Source: UBA3839 sp902776985
Lineage (GTDB): Bacteria; Bacteroidota; Bacteroidia; Bacteroidales; Bacteroidaceae
Assembly: GCA_902776985.1 (NCBI GenBank)
Contig: CACYSD010000021.1
Coordinates: 1-64,000 of the forward strand
Direction: 5' to 3'
Length of the DNA: 64,000 nucleotides
Part shown: positions 1 to 8,599 of the stretch, piece after piece
Layout: each line of letters starts with the position of its first letter
Position numbering within the stretch: the first letter of the stretch is position 1
Translations under genes and position numbers: made by a program
The notes under the pieces: model-generated
Database searches by the model: none
The model's input: only the letters and a program-made list of their open reading frames with translations
Told to the model about the DNA's origin: nothing

Positions 1-351
1 AAATCACCGCAACTCAGGCCGCGGCAACTCTTATTTCCGAAAGCGAGTGCAAAGGTACGCACTTTATTTTTCATGACAAAATCTTTCAACAACTTTTTTT
101 GAATAAATTGCGAATATTTTAAAAAAAAGCACTGTTTTCATGCCACAGAGTCACAGGTTAACTCTTGCCGGGAAAAATGTTCGCTCATTTCCAGAAACAG
201 ATCAACCTGAAAATCAAAAAAACTTCACCCATTTCCAAGCGACGTTTTTAAGTCTGGTTTTTACTATTATATATAATATGTACGCACGTACAGGTACCCA
301 CCCTCACTGTTTAGGGATGAAGATGATAGAATAATAGCTTCGGATTATGTT
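1..351. other. Intergenic region at left edge
   Basis: No convincing gene lies here. A 64-codon reading frame at 140-334 has no signal, domain or promoter and is judged spurious. The only recognisable element is the leftward promoter at 50-80, so a minus-strand gene probably begins just beyond the left edge. The end at 352 is the 3' end of the GH95 gene. Confidence 0.6.
50..80 (-). promoter_or_regulatory. Bacteroidetes-type promoter reading off the left edge
   Basis: Read on the minus strand, the -7 box TACCTTTG (50-57) is separated by 19 bases from a TTTG -33 box (77-80). This matches the TTTG/TAnnTTTG pattern of the Bacteroidetes primary sigma factor. Its gene is outside the window. Confidence 0.6.
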
Positions 352-2808
352 TCAGAGAATCCTTTTTTTCTGTCCAGGTTTTGTTTTAATGGTCCATTTC
401 TGTTTGCCGAATCGGACATAAAGACGAGCCGTAGGAGAGTTGGCAGGACGGATATCCTGTATTGACACAGATGTAGGACGTCCATTTCTCCAGACCAAGT
501 CGATGGAATAACCTCCACGTGTTCTCACACCATTCAGGCAGCCTCTTTCACTCCATTCCTTTGGCAATGCTGGCAAGAGCAGGACTTCCGCCTCATAATT
601 TTCTTTCAGCGAACTCTGCACTAGCATCTCTACCACTCCAGCCGTTCCACCAAAATTGCCGTCTATTTGGAATGGAGAATGTGCATCGAGCAGGTTTGGA
701 TAGGTGCCTCCACCGGTACGGCGGTCAGGTCCCCTGTATTCATCAGGAGACACATAGCTCAGAAGAACGCGGTAAAAATGGTATGCTGTTTCAGCTTCAC
801 ACAACCTGGCTTGCAAGTTCACTCTCCATCCAGTGCTCCATCCAGTGGTACGGTCACCCTTGATTTCCAGCGAACGCTTGCAGGCGGCAGCTAGTTCCGG
901 GGTGGATTCCACATCTATATGGTGTCCCGGGAACAGTCCGAAGAGGTGTGACTGATGGCGGTGGTGCGGATCCTCATCATCCCAATCGTGATACCACTCT
1001 TGCAGATTTCCGCGTTTGCCTATGCGGTAAGGAAGAAGTTTGGATAGAGCCTTGTCAGCCTTATCCACAAAAACCTTCTGATTTCCCAAAGCAACGGCAG
1101 CCTGTCTGGCATCGGTCAGACACTCGCGAATCATTGCAATATCGGCAAAACCGCCGTAAACAGTGCGACCATGATAGCCATCCTCTGTCTTGTACGAGTT
1201 CTCTGGCGAGGTGGCAGGAGCGGTAATCAGATATCCATCGTGTTCAATCAGCCATTCCAGGCAAAATTCAGCAGCACCTTTGAGTGTAGGCCACACATGT
1301 CGCAAATAATCCTTGTCAAGCGTAAAAGTGTAGTGTTCCCACAAGTGAGTGCTAATCCATGCGCCTCCCATATTCCAGTTTGCCCATTGTGGATCACCAC
1401 CGTGCTCTCCTACTGGACAGGTCATTGCCCAGATATCAGTATTGTGAGCCAGACACCATCCGTTGCCTACGCCGTAGTATGCGCTGGCTGTCGCTTTTCC
1501 CGTATTGGGAAGTTGTTGTATGAAACCGAGCAGGGAGGCATGCATCTCAGGCAGAGCCGTAATCTCGGCAGGCCAGTAGTTTTCCTCTACATTGATATTG
1601 CTGGTGTAGTTGCATGACCATGGCGGCAGCATCTTCTCGTTCCACAAGCCCTGCAGGTTAGCTGGCACAGCAGGAGTGCGGGAGCAGCTTATGAGCAGGT
1701 AGCGTCCGTAGTTGAAATACAGTTCCTCAAGGTCAGGATTCTTCTCGCCCTTCTCCGTATAGTCACGCAACTGCTTGTCAGTTGACTTCGCCGCGATAGT
1801 ATCATCCGTAGTGCCGAGTTCCAGAGACATGCGGCCGTAGAACTGACTGTAGTCCTTCAAGTGTCTCAGCATCATGTCATCGTAGGAGCTAGCTGTAGCC
1901 TTCTCTATACGCGCACGAACAATATTTTTATAATCGCGACCCTCTTTCACAGGATCCTTGTCAGCTCCGTTGAAACTGGTCACATTTGAAATCAGAACCA
2001 GCAGTTCGTCGGCACCCGTCACCTCTAGCTCGTCATTGCCCACAGTCCTCAGCTTGCCTCCACGAGGCAACAATCTCACAATAGTGCGAAAGTGAATGCC
2101 TCTGTTGCTGTCGTATTGAAAAAGTCCCATACCTCCCACATACGAAGGCTTGCTTGTCCATGCCGCATAGCCGTCAGTTACCAATTCGCCTACACTGTCA
2201 CGTTTTGCAGAAGCCGTTGTCTGATGTGGAAGCTGGCAGTGGTAGCTGAACCGCTTGTTAATGGAAGAACCGTCAGCAGCCGTCAGTCTTATCACTATCA
2301 CCGAGTCGGGAGCGGAGGCAAAATATTCACGTCTGCCACCAGCCCACTCAATCGCAGCCACTGCACGAGACACGTCCAGCGAGCGAGAGTACGACTCATC
2401 AGCAGCGGTAGCCGTCATAGAGCGGAACTTAAGCATGCCCAGCGGCTGGTAGTTCTGGCTGTAATGTCCCTGCACAGACCTCTGCAAACGGTCAGCCTCA
2501 CGATAATCCTCACGAAACAGAGCCTTGCGAATATCTTCGATGTTTTTATACGCCTCAGGAGCATACACATCCATGTCCGGTTCACCAGTCCACAACGTTA
2601 TGTCATTAAGCGAGAGCTTTTCCTCGTCTACTCCGCCGTAGATCATAGCGCCCAGCGTTCCGTTTCCTATGGGCAGAGCCTCTTCGAAAAACGTAGCAGG
2701 TTGAGTATAATGAAGTCTGTTAGATTGAGCTGCCACAGGGCAGAACGACAGCCATGCCATCAGTGCAGCATTTGTAAGCACAAAAAGGATTTTGGATTTC
2801 ATTTGCAT
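352..2808 (-). CDS. GH95 family glycoside hydrolase (alpha-L-fucosidase type), secreted
   Basis: Predicted exo-acting glycosidase of family GH95, whose members remove terminal alpha-L-fucose (usually alpha-1,2) or alpha-L-galactose from host glycans and plant polymers. The first 27 residues form a signal peptide ending in VAAQ, so it is periplasmic or surface-exposed. At 818 residues it is full length. The expected catalytic residues of the family are visible: the Asn pair N404 and N406 in NINVEENYW, the general acid E536 in TSPENSY, and the base D716 in FQIDGNFGG. ATG at 2808 is used; a second ATG two codons later (2802) gives an equally good signal peptide. A promoter lies at 2866-2896. It is divergent from the GH43 gene at 3001. 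Fucosidase versus galactosidase specificity cannot be read from sequence. Confidence 0.9.
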   Translation of the reverse strand: MQMKSKILFVLTNAALMAWLSFCPVAAQSNRLHYTQPATFFEEALPIGNGTLGAMIYGGVDEEKLSLNDITLWTGEPDMDVYAPEAYKNIEDIRKALFREDYREADRLQRSVQGHYSQNYQPLGMLKFRSMTATAADESYSRSLDVSRAVAAIEWAGGRREYFASAPDSVIVIRLTAADGSSINKRFSYHCQLPHQTTASAKRDSVGELVTDGYAAWTSKPSYVGGMGLFQYDSNRGIHFRTIVRLLPRGGKLRTVGNDELEVTGADELLVLISNVTSFNGADKDPVKEGRDYKNIVRARIEKATASSYDDMMLRHLKDYSQFYGRMSLELGTTDDTIAAKSTDKQLRDYTEKGEKNPDLEELYFNYGRYLLISCSRTPAVPANLQGLWNEKMLPPWSCNYTSNINVEENYWPAEITALPEMHASLLGFIQQLPNTGKATASAYYGVGNGWCLAHNTDIWAMTCPVGEHGGDPQWANWNMGGAWISTHLWEHYTFTLDKDYLRHVWPTLKGAAEFCLEWLIEHDGYLITAPATSPENSYKTEDGYHGRTVYGGFADIAMIRECLTDARQAAVALGNQKVFVDKADKALSKLLPYRIGKRGNLQEWYHDWDDEDPHHRHQSHLFGLFPGHHIDVESTPELAAACKRSLEIKGDRTTGWSTGWRVNLQARLCEAETAYHFYRVLLSYVSPDEYRGPDRRTGGGTYPNLLDAHSPFQIDGNFGGTAGVVEMLVQSSLKENYEAEVLLLPALPKEWSERGCLNGVRTRGGYSIDLVWRNGRPTSVSIQDIRPANSPTARLYVRFGKQKWTIKTKPGQKKRIL

Positions 2809-2865
2809 GTATTATTCAGGTGTTACATAGAGCATTCTTCATGCTCAATTAATTATTCAAGACTT

Positions 2866-2896
2866 CAAAGATACAGTTTTTCTAGTAGAAAGCAAA
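2866..2896 (-). promoter_or_regulatory. Promoter of the GH95 gene
   Basis: On the minus strand, -7 box TATCTTTG (2866-2873) follows a TTTG -33 box (2893-2896) with 19 bases between them. It lies 58 bases upstream of the GH95 start. Confidence 0.65.
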
Positions 2897-2938
2897 AACT
2901 AAATCATTAATTGTGAATTATAAATTATGATTATTCAA

Positions 2939-2971
2939 TTGTGCAATATCCAATTCTTTTTTGTATTTTTG
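2939..2971 (+). promoter_or_regulatory. Promoter of the GH43 gene
   Basis: TTG at 2939-2941 and TATTTTTG at 2964-2971, 22 bases apart, 29 bases before the GH43 start. It is divergent from the GH95 promoter; the two -33 boxes are about 40 bases apart. Confidence 0.55.
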
Positions 2972-3000
2972 CAGCAAGTAACATCTAATTACAATAAATA

Positions 3001-4026
3001 ATGAGAAGAATTCTGATTCCGACATTGTTTGTATGGTTTGTGTGGTGTGCATGGATGCAGCTTTATGCTCAGGGACCGCGCCACCACTTTCAACGTGAGA
3101 CATTCACCACAGAAACTCCTATGGTTCACGACCCCGTGATGGCAAAGGAAGGGGACACTTACTATATGTTTTCCACAGGAATGGGCATCCAGCAGATGAC
3201 ATCGAAAGACCGCAAGACATGGACAGTTTTCTCCTACCCTGTCATGACGGTCATTCCGGGATGGATAACGGACTCTGTGCCTGGTTTTCGCAATCATGTT
3301 TGGGCACCCGATATTATCCAATGGCATGGGCGCTGGTGGTTGGCCTATAGCTGTTCTACATTCGGCAAGAACGGTTCCGCAATCGGTCTGCTCAGCAGCC
3401 ATTCCCTGCGAAGCAACATGTGGAAGGACGAAGGATGCATCGTCGCATCGCGTGAAAACCGAGACAACTGGAATGCCATCGACCCTAACTTCGTAATTGA
3501 CGACAACGACAAACCCTGGCTGGTATGGGGATCGTTCTGGGACGGAATCCAACTGGCACCTCTCGATTCCTCCATGCATATCGCAAAGGGTGAAAAGCCT
3601 CGCACCATTGCCAGGCGCTACGGACCAAACAACAAACCATCGATGGAAAACCCCACTTCAAAATATGCAGGCACTAATGCCATTGAGGCTCCATTTATCT
3701 TCAAGCACGGCGGCTATTACTATCTGTTCGTGTCGTGGGACTATTGCTGCCGTGGTGCCAAGAGCAACTACCGTGTAGCCGTTGGTCGCAGTAAGAATGT
3801 TGAAGGCCCTTATCTGGATCAAGAAGGAAAAGACATGCTCGAAGGCGGCGGTACAATATTTCTGGAAGGCGACAAGAAGTTGTTTGAAGCTACAGGTCAT
3901 TGTGCTGCTTACCACATCGACAATGAAGATGTCTTCATCTGCCACGGTTACAGCCTCCGTCATGACGGTGCTGCCATCCTCATCCAGCGTCCCATTGAAT
4001 GGACTGAAGAAGGATGGATTAAATAA
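3001..4026 (+). CDS. GH43 family glycosidase (arabinan endo-1,5-alpha-L-arabinosidase-like), secreted
   Basis: Predicted five-bladed beta-propeller glycosidase of family GH43. The 341 residues are a signal peptide (1-24, ending LYAQ) and one catalytic domain with no accessory module. The three GH43 acidic residues are in place: D44 in HDPVM (base), D161 in AIDPNF (pKa modulator) and E229 in IEAPFIF (acid). The motifs HVWAPDI and KPWLVWGSFWDG resemble the endo-arabinanase subfamilies, so alpha-1,5-arabinan is the best substrate guess, though beta-xylosidase or exo-arabinosidase activity is possible. It is transcribed away from the GH95 gene through a shared 190-base intergenic region, suggesting co-regulated polysaccharide breakdown. 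No SusC/SusD pair accompanies them. Confidence 0.85.
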   Translation: MRRILIPTLFVWFVWCAWMQLYAQGPRHHFQRETFTTETPMVHDPVMAKEGDTYYMFSTGMGIQQMTSKDRKTWTVFSYPVMTVIPGWITDSVPGFRNHVWAPDIIQWHGRWWLAYSCSTFGKNGSAIGLLSSHSLRSNMWKDEGCIVASRENRDNWNAIDPNFVIDDNDKPWLVWGSFWDGIQLAPLDSSMHIAKGEKPRTIARRYGPNNKPSMENPTSKYAGTNAIEAPFIFKHGGYYYLFVSWDYCCRGAKSNYRVAVGRSKNVEGPYLDQEGKDMLEGGGTIFLEGDKKLFEATGHCAAYHIDNEDVFICHGYSLRHDGAAILIQRPIEWTEEGWIK

Positions 4027-4093
4027 ATTCTGTCGTTTCGCTTAACCAAACTAAAAGTTTCAATAAATCGCGTTGGCTTTATAAACTCATAAT

Positions 4094-4987
4094 ATGAAAG
4101 GAATAGTATTAGCTGGTGGTAGTGGAACTCGTCTGTACCCTATCACAAAGGGAGTAAGCAAACAATTGCTTCCGATTTTCGACAAACCCATGGTGTATTA
4201 TCCTATATCCGTACTGATGCTGGCCGGGATTCGTGATATTCTTATTATCTCCACACCTCACGACTTGCCAGGGTTCCAGCGTCTGCTGGGTGATGGAAGT
4301 GACTACGGGGTAAGATTCGAATATGCCGAGCAGCCGTCTCCTGACGGGTTGGCACAGGCATTCATTATAGGAGAGAAGTTCGTAGGAAACGATTCTGTGT
4401 GCCTGGTATTAGGCGACAACATTTTCCACGGAAGAGGATTTACGGGAATGTTGCGTGAGGCTGTTAAAACAGCAGAGGCTGGCGGCAAGGCAACTGTTTT
4501 CGGTTATTGGGTAAATGATCCAGAGCGTTATGGTGTTGCGGAATTCGACAAAGAGGGGAACTGCCTAAGTATCGAGGAAAAACCTCAAAATCCGAAGAGC
4601 AACTACGCTGTTGTAGGTTTGTACTTCTACCCACACAAGGTTGTTGACGTGGCAAAGCATATCAAGCCTTCTGCACGTGGAGAATTGGAAATCACCACTG
4701 TGAATCAGGTTTTCCTACAAGAGGGGAATTTGAAGGTCCAGCAACTGGGGCGTGGCTTTGCATGGCTCGACACAGGAACTCATGATTCTCTAAGCGAAGC
4801 ATCGAATTTCATTGAGGTGCTGGAGAAGCGTACAGGTTTGAAGATTGCCTGTCTTGAGGGTATAGCCTATCATCAAGGTTGGATATCTTCTTCAAAACTC
4901 AGGGAGCTTGCTGAGCCTATGAAGAAAAACAACTACGGCCAGTATCTACTTCAATTAGCAGAGACCCACTATTTTGGAGAATTATAA
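4094..4987 (+). CDS. rfbA: Glucose-1-phosphate thymidylyltransferase
   Basis: Makes dTDP-glucose from dTTP and glucose-1-phosphate, the first step of dTDP-L-rhamnose and other dTDP-sugar synthesis for O-antigen or capsule. The 297 residues are the normal family length. The nucleotide-binding signature GGSGTRLYP is at residues 8-16, followed by KGVSKQLLPIFDKPM. The GDNIFHG, EEKP and GFAWLDTGTHDSL motifs of RmlA are all present. It follows the GH43 gene by 67 bases on the same strand with no promoter I can recognise. rfbB, rfbC and rfbD are not next to it; the downstream gene is convergent, so the rest of the pathway must be elsewhere. Confidence 0.95.
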   Translation: MKGIVLAGGSGTRLYPITKGVSKQLLPIFDKPMVYYPISVLMLAGIRDILIISTPHDLPGFQRLLGDGSDYGVRFEYAEQPSPDGLAQAFIIGEKFVGNDSVCLVLGDNIFHGRGFTGMLREAVKTAEAGGKATVFGYWVNDPERYGVAEFDKEGNCLSIEEKPQNPKSNYAVVGLYFYPHKVVDVAKHIKPSARGELEITTVNQVFLQEGNLKVQQLGRGFAWLDTGTHDSLSEASNFIEVLEKRTGLKIACLEGIAYHQGWISSSKLRELAEPMKKNNYGQYLLQLAETHYFGEL

Positions 4988-5053
4988 AGTTCCCTCCGTC
5001 ATACGGGCAACGCCATAGTAAAGGGGAAGGGCAGCAGTCTAAATGGAAGCGCC

Positions 5054-5087
5054 CTTTCGAAATGTCAACATAACGACATATCGAAAG
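5054..5087. terminator. Hairpin between convergent rfbA and Na/Pi transporter genes
   Basis: An inverted repeat with 13-base arms (5054-5066 and 5075-5087, CTTTCGAAATGTC / GACATATCGAAAG, one mismatch) and an 8-base loop. It sits between two convergent genes and could end transcripts, but no clear T-run follows on either strand. A second, smaller palindrome (TTGCG-ctaa-CGCAA) lies about 25 bases to the right. Confidence 0.4.
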
Positions 5088-5166
5088 AGCGAAAATTATT
5101 ATTGCGCTAACGCAAAAAGTAAAAAGTGAAGTGTTGATCGTAAAATGATTTTACCGGATAGAATAA

Positions 5167-6891
5167 TCATGCCAGACGAGCCTGGACGACATTGACTACA
5201 TAGTCGCCAAGTTTCTCGCATTCGCTTACGAGGTCTGAATACATTGTACCTTCGGCATAACCATACTGACGGTCATTGATTGCCTGGATATTCTCTTGCT
5301 TCAGGCGATCTCTCAAAGCATTGATTTCCTCTTCGATTCGATATGTCTCATTTAGGTCGAAGTCTTCACGATGTCCAGCAAGAATATGGTTCATCTGTTT
5401 CAAGCTCTCCTCGGTAAGCATCAACATCTGCTGCAGATTGTATTCTTGGGTATCTGTGAACTTCTTGTCGCTTTGCTTTTTACGATTGAGTGTTCTCGCA
5501 AGATTAGAACAAGAATCACCAATACTTTCTATCTCGCTGATTTCACGTAACATCTGACGGATCTTTGCCTTTGTATCATCAGAGAGGTGTGCATCACTCA
5601 CTTGTTCAAGGTAGCGAGCTATCTCTATCTCCATGTTATCGCTAATACCTTCATATTTCTCGATACGTGCATAGAGCTTGGCAAACTCATCTTCATCAAC
5701 TCCCTCACGGGTCATACGGTTGAGATCAAGCACCATGCCGTACATTCGCTGTATACGTATGCCAAAGAGGACAATTTCCTGTTGAGCCATATAAACAGAG
5801 ATTTCTGGTGTCTTCATCAATCCACTGGCAATATAACGCAAGCGAGTATCCTCTTCTTCACCATCGGGTTTAGTAGCAATCACCTTGCATACGAGTTTCT
5901 CGATGCTCGGGATAAACCATATAAGGATTCCTGTATTGATAAGGTTGAAGCAGGTATGGAAAGCTGCAAGTACGAAACTCAGTTTAGCGGCATTAGCTGC
6001 AAACGCTACTTCTCCCACTACTTCCTTCTGCATGTCCACATCGTAGCCAGCAAAAGAGCATACCAAATTCACAAATGGGCGGAAGAAGATGAGCACCCAA
6101 ACCACACCGAAGACATTAAAGAACATATGTGCAAAGGCTGCTCGACGCGCCTGGGTACCTGCCGACAGAGCAACGATATTTGAAGTGACGGTTGTACCGA
6201 TATTCTCTCCCATGACGAGGGCAATACCCTGATAAATGGGAAGTACTCCGCTCGAACAAAGAATCATAGTAATTGCCATTACCGCTGCTGATGACTGGAC
6301 GCACATAGTCAGCACTCCACCTATAAGCAGGAAGAGCAATGTAGTGAGGAAGCTATGAGGATCGAAGCTTGAGAAGAACTGCAGCAAAACCTCATTCTCT
6401 CCGAGATTCATATCCACTCCCGTTTGACGCAAAGTACCCAATCCGAGAATCATGAATGCCACACCAAAGATAAAATCTCCAATGGTACGGCGTTTCTTAT
6501 TATAAATTAGAATTATCGCGGCAACAAAAGCAGGATAGACCATCGTTGTGATATTGAAGGTGAATCCTGCAGACATAATCCATGCCGTAAGCGTGGTACC
6601 GATATTGGCACCCATGATAACGCTGATAGCCTGAGCCAATGTCAGAAGTCCTGCACTGACGAACGACACCGTCATTACCGTGGTGGCTGTAGAACTCTGA
6701 ACGGCTGCAGTCACACCCATACCGGTCAGCATACCTGTGAAGCGGTTGGTGGTCATTGCACCCAAAACGTGTCGCAGTTGAGGTCCGGCCATTTTCTGCA
6801 GGGCATCACTCATGGTTTTCATACCGAACATCAACAGCGCCAGCGAACCAAGTAACTGAAAAACTGTTATCCAGATAGATTGAGTCTCCAT
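5167..6891 (-). CDS. Na/Pi cotransporter family protein with C-terminal PhoU-like domain
   Basis: Predicted inner-membrane sodium-dependent phosphate transporter (NptA/PNaS family). From the ATG at 6891 it has 574 residues. A longer frame starting at 6999 runs through the promoter and is not used. The two inverted half-repeats each carry the family signature: QSSTATTVMTVSFV and QSSAAVMAITMIL. The hydrophobic segments fill roughly residues 1-340; the last 200 residues are helical and PhoU-like, as in many bacterial NptA proteins. It is a single-gene unit with its own promoter (6937-6967), divergent from the symporter at 7071. Transport of phosphate rather than another anion is a family inference. 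Confidence 0.88.
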   Translation of the reverse strand: METQSIWITVFQLLGSLALLMFGMKTMSDALQKMAGPQLRHVLGAMTTNRFTGMLTGMGVTAAVQSSTATTVMTVSFVSAGLLTLAQAISVIMGANIGTTLTAWIMSAGFTFNITTMVYPAFVAAIILIYNKKRRTIGDFIFGVAFMILGLGTLRQTGVDMNLGENEVLLQFFSSFDPHSFLTTLLFLLIGGVLTMCVQSSAAVMAITMILCSSGVLPIYQGIALVMGENIGTTVTSNIVALSAGTQARRAAFAHMFFNVFGVVWVLIFFRPFVNLVCSFAGYDVDMQKEVVGEVAFAANAAKLSFVLAAFHTCFNLINTGILIWFIPSIEKLVCKVIATKPDGEEEDTRLRYIASGLMKTPEISVYMAQQEIVLFGIRIQRMYGMVLDLNRMTREGVDEDEFAKLYARIEKYEGISDNMEIEIARYLEQVSDAHLSDDTKAKIRQMLREISEIESIGDSCSNLARTLNRKKQSDKKFTDTQEYNLQQMLMLTEESLKQMNHILAGHREDFDLNETYRIEEEINALRDRLKQENIQAINDRQYGYAEGTMYSDLVSECEKLGDYVVNVVQARLA

Positions 6892-6936
6892 AAATAACAA
6901 ATAATGTATAGTTAGTAGATTTCTCTCTTTCTGCTC

Positions 6937-6967
6937 CAAAATTACAACAAATTCAACTAACACCAAA
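6937..6967 (-). promoter_or_regulatory. Promoter of the Na/Pi transporter gene
   Basis: On the minus strand, -7 box TAATTTTG (6937-6944) and -33 box TTTG (6964-6967), spaced 19 bases. This supports the internal ATG at 6891 as the true start. Confidence 0.6.
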
Positions 6968-7018
6968 AAAAAACGGCGATTAAGATTGCATTGCCGCAAA
7001 AAAAACGCAAAAAAACGC

Positions 7019-7026
7019 TATCTTTG
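7019..7026 (+). promoter_or_regulatory. -7 box of the sodium/solute symporter gene
   Basis: TATCTTTG at 7019-7026 lies 45 bases before the chosen ATG. No well-spaced TTTG is present upstream (nearest TTG at 6991), so only the -7 box is clear. Confidence 0.5.
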
Positions 7027-7070
7027 CACTCAAATGCACAATCTGTTTTATTTTTTTGTTTTATTATGAT

Positions 7071-8501
7071 ATGCTAATTATCACAACCATATTGATTTAC
7101 TTCGGTGTACTCTACGGCATTTCGCTTCTTACTGGTCGCGGAGGCAACGATGCCTTCTTCCGCGGCAACAGGAAATCGCCCTGGCCTCTAGTATCATTCG
7201 GTATGATCGGAGCAAGCATATCAGGAGTAACCTTTGTCAGCGTTCCGGGTATGATATTAGATTCCGACATGACCTATCTGCAGATGTGCATGGGATTCTT
7301 TTTCGGTTATCTTATTGTGGCGTTTGTACTTCTGCCTCTCTACTACAAGCATAATGTCACCAGCATCTACGGATATCTCGACACAAGGATAGGGTCTGCA
7401 AGCCGCAAGACCGGTGCATGGTTTTTCATCATCAGTAAGTTGATGGGGTCGGCAGCAAAGCTCTATCTTGTCTGTACAATCCTGCATGAAGCACTCCACC
7501 TGCCGTTTGCAGTCACAGTAGTGGCCACTCTGCTCCTAATCTGGCTCTACACCCATCGCGGAGGCATACGCACAATTGTATGGACAGACGCACTACAGAC
7601 GTTGTGCATGCTTGGCGCACTCATGATGATACTCATACATGTAGGAAGCAGCATGAATCTCGATTTAGGGGGGATGACCGAACTCATACAATTCGATAAG
7701 CACAGCCGCATATTCGAATTTTCCGATTGGAGCAGCCGTCAGCATTTCGTGAAGCAGTTTCTCAGCGGCATATTCATTGTGATAGTGATGACAGGACTGG
7801 ACCAGGACATGATGCAGAAGAATCTCACCTGCAGCACTTTACGCAACGGGCAGAAGAACCTCTGTTGCTATGGCATTCTCTTCCTTCCGGTCAATTTCTT
7901 GTTTCTTGCCCTAGGTATTATTCTTACCCATTTCTACTCAGTCCAAGGATTGTCGTTGCCTGAACAAAGCGACAGTATTCTGCCACAAATCGTAACAACG
8001 GGACTTTTGGGTGAAGGCACCCTGATTCTTTTCACCATAGGCATCATAGCAGCCGCATTCTCCAGTGCCGATTCAGCATTGACGGCACTGACTACAAGTT
8101 ATTGTATTGACATATTGGAAGACTCCGACAACGAAAAACGCCGTCGCAGGGTACATCTTTGCATGATGGCACTATTCGTGTTGTTTGTTATGCTCTTTCA
8201 CCTGCTGAACAACCGCAGTGTGATTGACCTCATCTACACCCTTGTAAGCTACACCTATGGTCCGTTGCTCGGATTGTTTGCCTTTGCCATTTGCACTCAC
8301 CGCAAACCTGATGCGCAAATTGTACCTTGGGTTGCAATAGCATCGCCGCTAATCTGCTACACCATAGACCTCGCCTCGCAGCATCTGTGGAACTACAACT
8401 TCGGCTACGAATTGCTTATCTTCAACGGCTTGCTTACGTATTTCGGGCTTCACATCAAATCCCGAAAAGTCACATACAAAACAAAAGCTCAAAAAAAATA
8501 A
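7071..8501 (+). CDS. Sodium:solute symporter (SSS family)
   Basis: Predicted inner-membrane Na+-coupled transporter of the SLC5/SSS fold, with about 13 hydrophobic segments over 476 residues. The early GNRKSPWPLVSFGMIGASISGVTF stretch (around residues 30-55) and the later FSSADSALTALTT stretch, which matches the sodium-binding helix-8 region of SSS proteins, are typical. A TTG codon at 7056 would add five residues, but ATG 7071 is preferred. Bacteroidetes relatives carry sugars, sialic acid or other organic solutes; the substrate cannot be told here. It is divergent from the Na/Pi transporter and ends 98 bases before pepD, which has its own promoter. Confidence 0.87.
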   Translation: MLIITTILIYFGVLYGISLLTGRGGNDAFFRGNRKSPWPLVSFGMIGASISGVTFVSVPGMILDSDMTYLQMCMGFFFGYLIVAFVLLPLYYKHNVTSIYGYLDTRIGSASRKTGAWFFIISKLMGSAAKLYLVCTILHEALHLPFAVTVVATLLLIWLYTHRGGIRTIVWTDALQTLCMLGALMMILIHVGSSMNLDLGGMTELIQFDKHSRIFEFSDWSSRQHFVKQFLSGIFIVIVMTGLDQDMMQKNLTCSTLRNGQKNLCCYGILFLPVNFLFLALGIILTHFYSVQGLSLPEQSDSILPQIVTTGLLGEGTLILFTIGIIAAAFSSADSALTALTTSYCIDILEDSDNEKRRRRVHLCMMALFVLFVMLFHLLNNRSVIDLIYTLVSYTYGPLLGLFAFAICTHRKPDAQIVPWVAIASPLICYTIDLASQHLWNYNFGYELLIFNGLLTYFGLHIKSRKVTYKTKAQKK

Positions 8502-8509
8502 AAGATTTT

Positions 8510-8542
8510 TTTGCATATAGTTATAAAAAAATACTACATTTG
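8510..8542 (+). promoter_or_regulatory. Promoter of the pepD-merR-malQ operon
   Basis: TTTG at 8510-8513 and TACATTTG at 8535-8542, 21 bases apart, 57 bases before the pepD start. Confidence 0.6.
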
Positions 8543-8599
8543 TAGGTTAAACAAAAAAATCACAAAAAATATCAGCTATACACATACAAATATAACACT

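Noticed and set aside
140..334. 64-codon open frame on the plus strand at the left edge
   Set aside because: No promoter, signal peptide or domain; low-complexity AT-rich surroundings; composition not protein-like.
2092..2910. Long plus-strand frame (272 codons) opposite the GH95 gene
   Set aside because: It is the antisense shadow of a clear GH95 coding region with catalytic motifs; the shadow translation has no recognisable features.
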